From positions 124,001-188,000 of the forward strand of contig NZ_JARRIB010000004.1 of NCBI RefSeq assembly GCF_041647995.1: a DNA stretch of 64,000 nt. The letters run 5' to 3'. The DNA comes from Pyrococcus kukulkanii (GTDB lineage: Archaea > Methanobacteriota_B > Thermococci > Thermococcales > Thermococcaceae). The first letter of the stretch is position 1, and each line of letters opens with the position of its first letter. The notes beneath the pieces were generated by a model, which was not told the DNA's origin, searched no databases, and was given only the letters and a program-made list of their open reading frames with translations. The translations under genes were made by a program, and so were the position numbers. Shown piece by piece: positions 17,488-25,348 of the stretch.

Positions 17488-18226
17488 TCCCCACTAATTC
17501 TGAGGAACTCTTCCCCCTTCTTTATCATCCATATCCCAACAAGAAGGTATGCAAGTGTAACTAAGTTTAAGCCCAGGAGGTAGTAGGATAAGCAGGGGAG
17601 GTCTCCATGGAGGACCTTCCTGCCCACTATTATGGTGTACGTTAGCGGTATCAGATATGCCACCCCTTTAACGATCCTGGGTAAGCCCTAATGTCGGCGG
17701 TAACACCCGAGGTAACTGCGAGTGCTCCCTGGGTTAAGAGGTTCACTCCTCCTATCCTCCTGAACCTGAGGACGAGGCCAGCCCACAGAAGTGAGAAGGC
17801 GAACATGTAAAAGCCAGAAGCTATATAGAGGGGAATAAGCTTAAATCCAGCTGAAACTCCGGCTAACTTGAAGATGGTTATGGTAACAACCGTGATGTAG
17901 GAGCACTCGACAATCATCCAGAGGCCCTTGCCAACCAAAAAACTCAGAAGACTTACGGGGGATAGGGCAACACTCACCAGAGTCCCTTCCTCTCTCTCAT
18001 CCTCAAACGCCTCCTGAAGGCCAAAGAAGTACTGGTTCAGCCAGTACCACATTATAGAACCCACTAACACGGATTCTCCAAAGCTTGGAGAGAGGAACTT
18101 CGCGGTAAGAACCCAAGGGGCTAGAATGAAGAAAGGAGTTAGGGCGAAGTTAAGCCAGACTACCCTGTACCTCCTCTGAACCCTGAACTCCTTCTTCGCT
18201 ATCGTTAATACCTTTCTAAGGCTCAT
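17472..18226 (-). pseudogene. ABC-2 type permease with a frameshift
   Basis: Two overlapping frames encode one protein. The first (18226 down to about 17676) gives a normal permease N-terminus, FRVQRRYRVVWLNFALTPFF, then runs into a stop after GVTADIRAYP. In the next frame the sequence continues RIVKGVAYLIPLTYTIIVGRK to the end at 17472. The joined reading AYP-RIVKG-VAYLIPLTY is typical of ABC-2 permeases, so one base is missing near 17675-17682 (CCTGGG on the plus strand). The full-length product would have been about 250 residues. Either a real lesion or a base-call error; the broken ATPase upstream argues for real decay. Confidence 0.8.
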
Positions 18227-19046
18227 TGAGGAGCCTCCTCAGAATGGAGTACAGATCATCCCTCTCGACCCTTATATTCTGGGCATTCCTCTTTATGAGC
18301 TCCCTAAGCTTCTCGTCGAGCTCCTCCTCCCTGGCTATTACCTCAACCTCCTCTCCGTTGATTGTTGCGGTGATCTTTAGGGTGTCGAACGAGAACCTTG
18401 AAAGCCTGTCATCGGCTATTATCCTCCCCTCCCTCATAACGACTAGCCTCGCGTTCCCGGGAAGGTCGTGGAGAATGTGGCTTACCAACACAATCGTAAC
18501 TCCCTGGGAGTTGAGCTCTTGAAGGAAGGAGATAACCTCGGTTACGGCCCTTGGATCTAGATCGTTTAAAACCTCATCGAGGAGGAGAACCTTTGGGTCG
18601 TGAATTAAGGCCTTTGCTAAGAGTAGCTTTTTCCTCATTCCCGTTGAATACTCTTCGACGAGCTTGTTCTTGGCATCCCCAAGGCCAACCCTTTTGAGGA
18701 GGTACTCGGCTTTTTCCCTCCAGTTTTTAACCCCCTAGAGGCCCGCAAACACCTCGAGGTTCTCCATCCTCGTGAGCTTCCAGTATAGACTTCTCTCGTT
18801 TGCAAGCACCACACCTAGAATTTTTGAAGCCTTCTTCCACTCCCTCACCATCTCGTAGTCAAAGACTCTAACTTCCCCCTTATCCGGAATTAGAAGGCCA
18901 GAAATAATCTTGAGAAGGGTGCTCTTACCTGAACCGTTTTCCCCAGCAATTACTACGAACTCACCCTCCCTTATTTTGAGGTTCACATCCTTGAGAACGT
19001 GAGTATCATTGAAGCCCTTCCAGACCTCTTTTAGCTCAATTGTCAT
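18216..19046 (-). pseudogene. ABC transporter ATPase interrupted by an in-frame amber codon
   Basis: The reading frame runs from ATG 19046 to 18216 (277 codons) with one stop, TAG, at 18737-18735. Before it is Walker A (AGENGSGKST); after it are GVKNWREKAEYLLKRVGLG, the signature region STGMRKKLLLAKALIHDP and Walker B VLLLDEVLNDLDP. The frame is the same on both sides, so this is a nonsense change and not a frameshift. The signature is STGMRKK in place of LSGGQ. The stop separates Walker A from Walker B, so neither half can be a working ATPase. The next gene, a permease, is frameshifted as well. Confidence 0.85.
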
Positions 19047-19099
19047 GGTTCCGGGTAGATTTAAGAATTTAAAAGGACTTCCTAAACCAAAGGTTTCCT

Positions 19100-19152
19100 G
19101 TTAACGTGTTAACTTACATCCGCTGTTGTGTCTTTGTTGTTAATCAGTTAAC
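19100..19152. promoter_or_regulatory. Paired GTTAAY repeats in the promoter region between the exporter and the MNT remnant
   Basis: GTTAACGTGTTAAC (19100-19113) and GTTAATCAGTTAAC (19139-19152) are 14-base elements, each with two GTTAAY hexamers whose starts are 8 bases apart. They lie 54 and 93 bases upstream of the exporter ATPase start. A TATA-like AT-rich tract (TTTTAAATT on the minus strand, about 19061-19069) lies between them and the gene. An operator role is only inferred. Confidence 0.35.
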
Positions 19153-19221
19153 CACGCTCCCCGCAAAGTAAGCTTGGGTTGTGTTAATTGAACATGTTTA
19201 TGTTATAAGAGGGCGAAGACC

Positions 19222-19472
19222 ATGGGAAAGATCCTCAGGGATCTGAAAGCAATAATAATTGAAGAGTTTGAAAGGAGGGAAATTAAAGTTCGTGAAATTA
19301 TCCTATTTGGATCTAGGGCTAAGGGAAACATAATGAGCTCTGGTACAGTGTTTATAGGAGGGCTGATATTCCGCTTGACCTAATAATAGTGCCAAGGGAA
19401 ATCTTGGAGAAGTACAAGGATCTCCCGGGATTCATCTATTACTATGCTGCAAGAGATGGAGTTAAGATATGA
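19222..19472 (+). pseudogene. Minimal nucleotidyltransferase (MNT antitoxin) remnant
   Basis: The ATG at 19222 opens a frame with VREIILFGSRAKGN, the GSRAKG nucleotidyltransferase motif of MNT proteins. It then loses frame: the expected SDYDL/DLIIV segment appears in another frame as LDLIIVPREILEKYKDLPGF and continues to GVKI and a TGA at 19470-19472. At least one indel near 19340-19370 therefore breaks the gene. MNT proteins are antitoxins that modify HEPN toxins, and a HEPN remnant follows with a 4-base overlap. Confidence 0.75.
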
Positions 19473-19802
19473 GGGAAGACGTTAAGGCATGGTTAAAATA
19501 GGCTGAGGATGATTTAGAAACTGCGATTATTACCTTGGAATTACCCAAACCAATTTCCTTAGTTATATGTTTTCATGCTCAACAATCAGTTGAAAAGATG
19601 CTTAAGGCATTTCTTGTCTCAAAGTAGAGATTCCAAGAACCCATGACATTAAAATCTTGATTAGATTGTGCTTAAATATTGACAGAACTTTTGGCGTACT
19701 TATTCAAGAATCGAGGTATCCACCCTCTTTGAGCCCATGTTGGAGGAAGCAAAAAGAGCTGTAGAAATTGCAAGACTTCATCTCCAGAAAATTGCTAGCT
19801 AA
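19469..19802 (+). pseudogene. HEPN-domain toxin remnant
   Basis: The frame from ATG 19469 reads MREDVKAWLK, then a TAG, then AEDDLETAIITLELPKP and FHAQQSVEKMLKAFLVSK, the typical HEPN core (AEDDL and HAQQSVEKxLKA), then another TAG. The sequence continues in a second frame as VEIPRTHDIKILIR and finally in a third as TLFEPMLEEAKRAVEIARLH up to TAA at 19802. Two in-frame stops and at least two frameshifts make this a clear pseudogene. Together with the MNT remnant it is a decayed MNT-HEPN module. Confidence 0.8.
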
Positions 19803-19827
19803 ATGATCGGGGTAAGTGAGGAAAGCA

Positions 19828-20229
19828 CTAGAGCACAAGCCTCCTTTCCTTGGGAACATAGTTCTTAACAACGCCATTGATCAGCTTTCCGCCGCCGAGC
19901 CAATAGTTCCTCCACTTTAGGATAACCCACCTGTTCCCCTCTTCATCAACCTTTATGTCCTCCCCCCTAAGCCATGCCTTCGCCTTCTCATCGTCGACCT
20001 CTATGACATTTTTCGTGGCTTTGGGCCCTATTATGAACGCCCCCTCAATTGTCAGCCTTATGCCATCAGCCTCTATCTTTCCAAAGTACACTCCCTCGTG
20101 GCCTTTTTCTGGAAACTCGCACCTCTTGTAAGCGTATATTCTCCTTCCCCTAACTTCAAGAACTAAATCATCTGGAGCATAGCCATACTGCTCTTCGAGC
20201 ATTTTCCTGACGTCCATTTTTGTTCCCAT
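19828..20229 (-). CDS. Stand-alone PUA-like RNA-binding domain protein (related to RNA methyltransferase C-termini)
   Basis: 133 residues. Sequence segments such as VYFGKIEADGIRLTIEGAFIIGP, NVIEVDDEKAKAWLRGEDI and RNYWLGGGKLINGVVKNYVPKERRL resemble the RNA-binding C-terminal domain found on archaeal NOL1/NOP2/Sun-type cytosine methyltransferases. No methyltransferase domain is present. The ATG at 20229 is used; an ATG four codons later is possible. It follows the decayed MNT-HEPN pair on the opposite strand. A role in RNA binding is inferred from the domain; the target is unknown. Confidence 0.6.
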   Translation of the reverse strand: MGTKMDVRKMLEEQYGYAPDDLVLEVRGRRIYAYKRCEFPEKGHEGVYFGKIEADGIRLTIEGAFIIGPKATKNVIEVDDEKAKAWLRGEDIKVDEEGNRWVILKWRNYWLGGGKLINGVVKNYVPKERRLVL

Positions 20230-20268
20230 GCTTTAATCCTGGGGGCAATTTAAATATTTTCAAAATCG

Positions 20269-20772
20269 CTAAACATATTTCATAAGCGTATTCAGGGCCC
20301 ATTCGAATGCATCCCTATCATCAACGTCTATAACATGATCCAAGTACTGGAGGGCCCTAAGGTTTATCACGAGATAAGCCTCTCCCCTCCTAAGGCCGAG
20401 ATCATATGCATCGTAGTAGACCCTTTCCTCTCCTAGGGCCTCATTCATCAGGTCAACAAAGTACTTTATGTCCTCAACGCTGATCTCATCCCACTTGCTC
20501 TCAAGCTCGTCAAAGAATCTCTCTAAGGTGAAAATCTTCTCGACCGGCAGGTTGAGGGTTCCCTTTATGAACTGGAACTCACCTACCCTAAATACCTTAA
20601 CGTCATCGTTATCCTTAATTCCAACTGTATCCCAGAGTATCACTCCCTCTATCACGTTTCCCCCACCGTACCTCTGGGAGAGCTCGCTGAACACGTCAAA
20701 TATGGCCTGCATCTCCTCTATAAACTCCTCCTCGTCTTCAAAACTCACAACCTTACTCACGCTACCCCTCAT
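20269..20772 (-). CDS. Acidic conserved hypothetical protein
   Basis: 167 residues, strongly acidic (runs such as FEDEEEFIEEM and DVDDRDAFEW). No recognised motif, TM segment or signal peptide. Good coding character and a start with a GGAGG-like site (minus strand GGGAGGTTGCGAG) support a real gene. It lies head-to-head with truA, 49 bases apart, so the two share a promoter region. Function not recognised. Confidence 0.75.
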   Translation of the reverse strand: MRGSVSKVVSFEDEEEFIEEMQAIFDVFSELSQRYGGGNVIEGVILWDTVGIKDNDDVKVFRVGEFQFIKGTLNLPVEKIFTLERFFDELESKWDEISVEDIKYFVDLMNEALGEERVYYDAYDLGLRRGEAYLVINLRALQYLDHVIDVDDRDAFEWALNTLMKYV

Positions 20773-20821
20773 CTCGCAACCTCCCGTGGGATTATTAAAG
20801 TGAACATCCCGATTTTTAAAT

Positions 20822-21610
20822 ATGAGGATCGCCCTTAAAATAGCCTACGATGGTACAAGGTTCCATGGCTTTCAGAGGCAACCAAACGTTAGAACCGTCG
20901 AGGGTGAGATCATTAAAGCATTAAACGATGCAGGCATAGAATTCTCGGATTTTAAGAGCGCTTCAAGAACCGATAAGGGTGTGAGTGCCTTAGGGAACGT
21001 TGTTGCCTTAACGACGGAGGATGAGAGGATTCTCAATCCAATGGTTCTAAACGGTAGACTTGAAGACATCTGGGTTCTTTCAGCTGTGAAGGTTCCCCAG
21101 GATTTCCACCCCAGGTTTTGGGCCAAATCGAAGGTATATAGGTACTACCTCCCATCCTGGGATCTGGACGTTGAGAAGGTTAAGGAGTGCTCAAAGCTTT
21201 TCGTGGGGATTCACGACTTCTCGGCATTCGCAAGGATTGATGGAAGGGACACGGTTAGGAGCATAGACAGGATTGAAGTTTGGGAGAGCGGGCCAATTTT
21301 AGTGGTTGAGGTTGAGGCGAAGAGCTTCCTTTGGGAGATGGTGAGGAGGATAGTCAAGGCCCTTGAGCTCTGCGGGTCGGGCAAACTTGGATCCCAGGAT
21401 ATAAAGGAGATGCTACAAGGAACGTACGAGAAGAGCAGGAAGGTACCTCCAGCTCCCCCGGAGGGCTTATTGCTCGTGGAGGTTAAGTATGAGGCAATTA
21501 CCTTCCCACTCGACGAGAGATCCCTGAAAAAGTTTAGGAAGGAAGTCGAGGAGAGGGCGAAGGCCAGGATGATGCTCTCTTATTTAACCCTAGACATGAT
21601 AAAAGTTTAA
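20822..21610 (+). CDS. truA: tRNA pseudouridine(38-40) synthase TruA
   Basis: 262 residues. The N-terminus IALKIAYDGTRFHGFQRQP and the catalytic motif SRTDKGVSALGN (Asp51) are unmistakable. Later FHPRFWAKSKVYRYYLP and SFLWEMVRRIVKAL are the other conserved blocks of the TruA fold. The enzyme converts uridines 38-40 in the tRNA anticodon arm to pseudouridine. Only about 30 bases separate it from the next gene, so they may be co-transcribed. Confidence 0.95.
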   Translation: MRIALKIAYDGTRFHGFQRQPNVRTVEGEIIKALNDAGIEFSDFKSASRTDKGVSALGNVVALTTEDERILNPMVLNGRLEDIWVLSAVKVPQDFHPRFWAKSKVYRYYLPSWDLDVEKVKECSKLFVGIHDFSAFARIDGRDTVRSIDRIEVWESGPILVVEVEAKSFLWEMVRRIVKALELCGSGKLGSQDIKEMLQGTYEKSRKVPPAPPEGLLLVEVKYEAITFPLDERSLKKFRKEVEERAKARMMLSYLTLDMIKV

Positions 21611-21642
21611 AGGGCCTTATATCAAGCCCAGTGGGTGAAAGC

Positions 21643-22113
21643 ATGAAGGTTGAAGGTTTGGTTTCGAGCCTTAGGAACGCGGAAACAATAGAAGAGTTGT
21701 TCTCCATCCTTAAAAAGAAGGGCGCTCCGGTTATGGATCTTGAGGGCATGAAGAAGCTCGTTATAGTCGAGGGTGACTTTGAAGGGAAGCAGTTTTACAC
21801 CGAAATCAACGGTCTAAAGGCGAACATGGCCTTGGGGGATGCAATGCTCAACGCTTCAAGCGTTCCATTCAAGTGCAAGAAGCCGTTCACTGGAGGTAAC
21901 TTGATCTTCGTCGACTACGAAAACATCGAGGCGGAGGAATTCGTGCTCGCCTATAAGGGCGAGGATGCCGGAGCTTACTTTCACGTGAAGGGTGGTGAGG
22001 GCAAGGAGATAAGCAAAGAAGAGTATGAGGAGCTTAAGGATAAGATGCCTGAATTCAAGGTTAGGGGCTATAGTGAGGAAGAAATGGAGGGAATGGGGGC
22101 ATTCTTTGGGTAG
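21643..22113 (+). CDS. Conserved hypothetical protein (160-residue class, soluble)
   Basis: 156 residues from the ATG at 21643, which has GGGTGA 4 bases upstream; the GTG at 21631 is less likely. No TM segment or signal. It has segments such as ETIEELFSILKKKGAPVMD, FYTEINGLKANMALGDAM and YFHVKGGEGKEISKEEYEEL, with a Glu-rich tail ending in Gly-Ala-Phe-Phe-Gly. I do not recognise the family. It lies just downstream of truA on the same strand and may be part of that transcript. Confidence 0.75.
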   Translation: MKVEGLVSSLRNAETIEELFSILKKKGAPVMDLEGMKKLVIVEGDFEGKQFYTEINGLKANMALGDAMLNASSVPFKCKKPFTGGNLIFVDYENIEAEEFVLAYKGEDAGAYFHVKGGEGKEISKEEYEELKDKMPEFKVRGYSEEEMEGMGAFFG

Positions 22114-22172
22114 CTCCTCAGGAGTGGTAGCTCTCATCACCATTCAGTGCCGGGCTCGCTCTTCATCGGATC
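22112..22172 (-). ncRNA. Box C/D guide sRNA
   Basis: In the 62-base gap between two genes the minus strand carries all four boxes in order. A C box variant CCGATGAA lies at 22169-22162, D' CTGA at 22147-22144, C' TGATGA at 22139-22134 and D CTGA at 22121-22118. The two guide stretches are 14 and 12 bases, the usual archaeal spacing. The flanks (GGTAAAGGGAT and GGAGCTACC) give little terminal pairing. Archaeal C/D sRNAs guide 2'-O-methylation of rRNA or tRNA 5 bases upstream of D or D'. The targets were not worked out. The C box deviates from RTGATGA at its second base. Confidence 0.72.
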
Positions 22173-22175
22173 CCT

Positions 22176-22499
22176 TTACCAAACTTTTGTCCCAACGGGA
22201 ACCTCATCGGGAACTGGGATTAAGAAGACTCTCCCTTCTTCAGTTTCGGCAACTATGAGCATTCCCTGACTTTCAACTCCCGAGAATTTCTTTGGCTTTA
22301 AGTTTAATACAAATATAAATTTCTTTCCTTTTAGGTCTTCTGGAGAGTATTGATCTGCTATTCCGGTGACTATTGTCCTCTCCTCTTTCCCAAAGTCAAC
22401 GACGAGCTTTATCAGCTTTTTCGTCCTAGGAATTCTCTCGGCTTCTTTCACGAGACCGACTCTCATATCAAACTTCCAGAACTCCTCCACGTCGTACAT
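22176..22499 (-). CDS. Stand-alone tRNA-binding (EMAP-II/CsaA-like) domain, MetRS beta-type
   Basis: 107 residues from the ATG at 22499, which is preceded by GGTGGT; an ATG at 22517 is an alternative. The OB-fold core is clear: FDMRVGLVKEAERIP, KLVVDFGKEERTIVTGIAD, FVLNLKPKKFSGVESQGM and a VPVGTKVW end. In Pyrococcus the C-terminal tRNA-binding domain of methionyl-tRNA synthetase is known to exist as a separate polypeptide, and this protein fits that description (inference from knowledge of the family). The C/D sRNA lies directly downstream on the same strand. Confidence 0.85.
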   Translation of the reverse strand: MYDVEEFWKFDMRVGLVKEAERIPRTKKLIKLVVDFGKEERTIVTGIADQYSPEDLKGKKFIFVLNLKPKKFSGVESQGMLIVAETEEGRVFLIPVPDEVPVGTKVW

Positions 22500-22560
22500 C
22501 AAGACCACCAAACTCATGTTGCATTAACTTATATATCCTAATTTCCCATATTAAATCGAC

Positions 22561-23250
22561 ATGAAGTGGGAAGAGTGGAAACCGTTTTACGAGCGAATAG
22601 CCAGAGAGATGGGGTACTCAATAGAAGCAGATGGAAGATCAGCTGAACTGCTACGGGCAATCCTTATTGAAAACGATAATTACATAATTAAAGAAGAACT
22701 TGAAGCCCTAATTATGAAAAAGGTTTACGTGTTCGGTGCCGGTCCTAATCTTGAAGATTCTCTGAGGAAATACGATTTCTCAGATGGCACAAAGATCGCA
22801 GCAGATGGAGCTACTACTGCCCTTTTAGAGTACCAAATAATCCCAGATATCGTGGTTACGGATCTCGATGGGAGAATTCGAGATTTAATTAAGGCATCTG
22901 GAAGGGCGATTATGGTAGTTCATGCCCACGGTGACAATATGGACAAGCTCCCCCTCATAACGCACTTCCCCGTAGTTCTGGGAACTTGCCAAACTGAACC
23001 CCTTGACATAATATACAACTTTGGAGGCTTTACCGATGGAGATAGGGCAGCGTTTTTGGCAGAGGAGCTTGGGGCTAGAGAGATAATCCTTGTGGGTTTT
23101 GACTTCTCAGGCCTGGTTGGAAAGTGGAGTAAACCTTGGTTAAAGCAACATACAACTGCATGGGAAGAGAAAAGGAAGAAGCTGGGTTTTGCGAGGGAAC
23201 TTCTACAATGGCTTAAAGACAATGGTAAGGCAAAAATAACTTTTCGTTAG
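22561..23250 (+). CDS. mptE: 6-hydroxymethyl-7,8-dihydropterin pyrophosphokinase, archaeal MptE type
   Basis: 229 residues, the size of archaeal MptE (DUF115) proteins. The N-terminal MKWEEWKPFYERIAREMGYS and the motifs VYVFGAGPNLED near residue 59, AADGATTALLE near 80, IPDIVVTDLDGRI near 94, VVHAHGDNMDKL near 119 and VVLGTCQTEPL near 137 are those of the family. The enzyme adds pyrophosphate to 6-hydroxymethyldihydropterin, replacing bacterial FolK. With the beta-RFAP-synthase-like gene at 4258-5223 this supports synthesis of a modified tetrahydropterin. It is divergent from the tRNA-binding protein gene. Confidence 0.88.
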   Translation: MKWEEWKPFYERIAREMGYSIEADGRSAELLRAILIENDNYIIKEELEALIMKKVYVFGAGPNLEDSLRKYDFSDGTKIAADGATTALLEYQIIPDIVVTDLDGRIRDLIKASGRAIMVVHAHGDNMDKLPLITHFPVVLGTCQTEPLDIIYNFGGFTDGDRAAFLAEELGAREIILVGFDFSGLVGKWSKPWLKQHTTAWEEKRKKLGFARELLQWLKDNGKAKITFR

Positions 23251-23283
23251 TTGTAAATAGTTCAAATTTTTGTCCAAAAATGA

Positions 23284-23320
23284 TTTATATGAGATGACGC
23301 CTTTAAAATGCCGGGGTGAT
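23284..23320 (+). promoter_or_regulatory. cstA promoter (TATA) and ribosome site
   Basis: TTTATATG at 23284-23291 fits a TATA box, and GGGGTGAT at 23313-23320 is a strong ribosome site placed 3 bases before the ATG at 23324. This decides the start against the upstream in-frame ATG at 23270. Confidence 0.55.
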
Positions 23321-23323
23321 CCT

Positions 23324-25033
23324 ATGAATTCCGCCGTTGTCATATTTCTGGCGGGTCTCATCTATGTTAGCCTGTATCACACCTATGGTAAGGCTCTCCA
23401 GAACAAGGTAGTAAAGGCAGATCCAAACAGGCCAACGCCAGCACACAGGCTCTACGATGGAGTTGATTACGTCCCAGCGCACCCATTAGTCCTTTACGGC
23501 CACCACTTCGCTTCAATAGCTGGTGCGGGGCCAATTGTAGGTCCAGCCGTGGCAATGGCTTGGGGATGGCTCCCAGGACTGCTGTGGGTCTGGTTCGGAA
23601 ACGTCTTCATCGGAGCTGTTCACGACTACTTAGCATTGATGTCTTCCGTTCGCTACGATGGCAAGTCTATCCAGTGGATTGCCGGAAAGCTTATGAGCAA
23701 GAGAACGAGCATGGCCTTTGAGCTTTACGTCTGGTTTGCATTGCTACTTGTGATAGCAGCATTTGCGGCTGTTATTGCTGGAATATTCGTCAATACGCCG
23801 GGAGCTGCAACGGCATCAATATTATTCCTACTGATTGCAGTCCTTTTGGGATGGTTGCTCTACAAAGTGCAGATAGACTTCAAGATTGGAACAATAATAG
23901 GCATAATATTACTAGCTCTAGCAATATACATAGGGTTTAAGTTCCCAATAGTGGCAAGCAAGCAGGTATGGTATGTATTCCTAGGGCTGTACATAATAGT
24001 GGCATCTTCCCTACCAGTTTGGGTTCTCCTGCAACCTAGGGATTACCTAAATGCCTACATCCTGTGGTTTGGTCTGATACTTGGAGGTGTGGCGTTCCTT
24101 ATTGTCGGTCTTAAAGGCATGGGAACGTTCACAGCTCCAGCGTACACCACTTGGAGCGCCCATGTTGTAGGTGGGAAACCATCACCCTTCTGGCCTACGA
24201 TACCGTTAGTTATAGCATGTGGTGCCTTAAGCGGGTTCCACTCCTTAGTTGGTTCAGGAACCTCCTCAAAACAACTAGACAATGAACTCCATGGTCTGCT
24301 TGTAGGGTACGGTGGAATGTTTACTGAGGGATTTCTCTCAACAATAGTCATATCCTCAATAGCAGTGTATGGAATAAAGGTCTTTCAGGATGCAGGAGTT
24401 GTAATAAACTTCCAAAACTGGGCTCAAATCTATGCCCCAATGGTCGCAAGCAAGATAGGGAAGGTCACAATATTCTCAAAGAGCTACGCTTATGGATTAC
24501 ATGATGCATTTGGCATTGATGTAAAGCTCGGAACCCTGTTTGCTAGCCTCTGGGTTTCAGCGTTTGCACTAACATCCCTAGACACGGCGACAAGGCTTGG
24601 AAGGTTTGCATGGCAAGAGGTTATCGAGATGATCAAAGGACCAGAGATCCTCAAAAACAAGTGGATTGCTTCAGCAATATTGGTCGTCTTTGGAATAGGA
24701 CTTGCGTGGGTAGGCAAGTGGTTAGTCATATGGCCAGCATTCAGTGGAATGAACCAGATGCTTGCGAGCATAGCAATGATGACAGCTTCACTTTGGGTAG
24801 CAAAGATTCAGAGACCTGCAGGGGCGTGGAAATGGGCAGTAGTTATCCCAGCACTGTTCCTCTGGGTCACGGTAACCGCGGCATTGGCATGGTTCTTGAT
24901 CTATGTAGGAAAGGAAAACATCTGGGTTAGCTTAATAACAATCATAGGCCTAGCACTGAACTTCCTGCTTGTCATTGACTGGTACCACGCCTGGAAGAAG
25001 CCGGCGGAAGAATATCAGGCTGCCACTGCTTGA
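23324..25033 (+). CDS. cstA: Carbon starvation protein CstA family transporter
   Basis: 569 residues with about 15 TM segments. Family signatures include VDYVPAHPLVLYGHHFASIAG near residue 48, AGPIVGPAVAMAWGW just after it, GNVFIGAVHDY near 92 and SGFHSLVGSGTSSKQL near 308. CstA/BtsT proteins import peptides or pyruvate in bacteria, and in this peptide-fermenting lineage a peptide or pyruvate substrate is plausible. The ATG at 23324 was chosen for the GGGGTGAT site. A T-rich tract follows the stop. Confidence 0.92.
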   Translation: MNSAVVIFLAGLIYVSLYHTYGKALQNKVVKADPNRPTPAHRLYDGVDYVPAHPLVLYGHHFASIAGAGPIVGPAVAMAWGWLPGLLWVWFGNVFIGAVHDYLALMSSVRYDGKSIQWIAGKLMSKRTSMAFELYVWFALLLVIAAFAAVIAGIFVNTPGAATASILFLLIAVLLGWLLYKVQIDFKIGTIIGIILLALAIYIGFKFPIVASKQVWYVFLGLYIIVASSLPVWVLLQPRDYLNAYILWFGLILGGVAFLIVGLKGMGTFTAPAYTTWSAHVVGGKPSPFWPTIPLVIACGALSGFHSLVGSGTSSKQLDNELHGLLVGYGGMFTEGFLSTIVISSIAVYGIKVFQDAGVVINFQNWAQIYAPMVASKIGKVTIFSKSYAYGLHDAFGIDVKLGTLFASLWVSAFALTSLDTATRLGRFAWQEVIEMIKGPEILKNKWIASAILVVFGIGLAWVGKWLVIWPAFSGMNQMLASIAMMTASLWVAKIQRPAGAWKWAVVIPALFLWVTVTAALAWFLIYVGKENIWVSLITIIGLALNFLLVIDWYHAWKKPAEEYQAATA

Positions 25034-25058
25034 GCTTCTTTCTTTTCTTTTTGTATTT
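25034..25058 (+). terminator. T-rich tract after cstA
   Basis: GCTTCTTTCTTTTCTTTTTG immediately follows the cstA stop. Archaeal RNA polymerase terminates at oligo-T tracts, so this is a probable terminator even though the next gene is on the same strand. Confidence 0.5.
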
Positions 25059-25072
25059 AGGAGGGGACTAGA

Positions 25073-25339
25073 GTGGAGCCCATAAAGAACTTTCTCAGGG
25101 GATTCTTTGGATACTTCAAGCAGAGCTCTACAGAATATATAGAGTTTGAGCTGAGAGAGCTTGAGAATGTGTTTGCCCTAATTTTGATGGCCTCCTTTAT
25201 CGGCATACCCTCTCCACCAACCACCCTCGTCCTAAGGCTCATGCCTCATATGGTGAAAGAGATAAAGGTAATGCAACAGAGGGCAGTTGATCTAGATGAC
25301 GTATTCGCGGAAGTTGCAGGAATGTTTGACATAGACTGA
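25073..25339 (+). CDS. Small hypothetical protein upstream of an ArsA-like ATPase
   Basis: 88 residues, GTG start with GGAGGGG about 8 bases upstream. Central hydrophobic stretch ENVFALILMASFIGIPSPP, then an acidic end (DLDDVFAEVAGMFDID). Not a recognised family. It is the first of four tightly spaced genes (25073-27256) with the ArsA-like ATPase, a DUF59 protein and a membrane-anchored protein. The hydrophobic centre could be a tail-anchor-like segment or a buried helix; this is inference. Confidence 0.65.
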   Translation: MEPIKNFLRGFFGYFKQSSTEYIEFELRELENVFALILMASFIGIPSPPTTLVLRLMPHMVKEIKVMQQRAVDLDDVFAEVAGMFDID

Positions 25340-25348
25340 GGTGGGAGC

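Noticed and set aside
18735-18737. TAG in the ABC ATPase read as pyrrolysine
   Set aside because: Pyrrolysine is not expected in Thermococcales, and the neighbouring permease is frameshifted, so plain decay is simpler.
23270-23323. Upstream ATG as the cstA start
   Set aside because: The TATA-like sequence and the GGGGTGAT ribosome site fall inside that extension.
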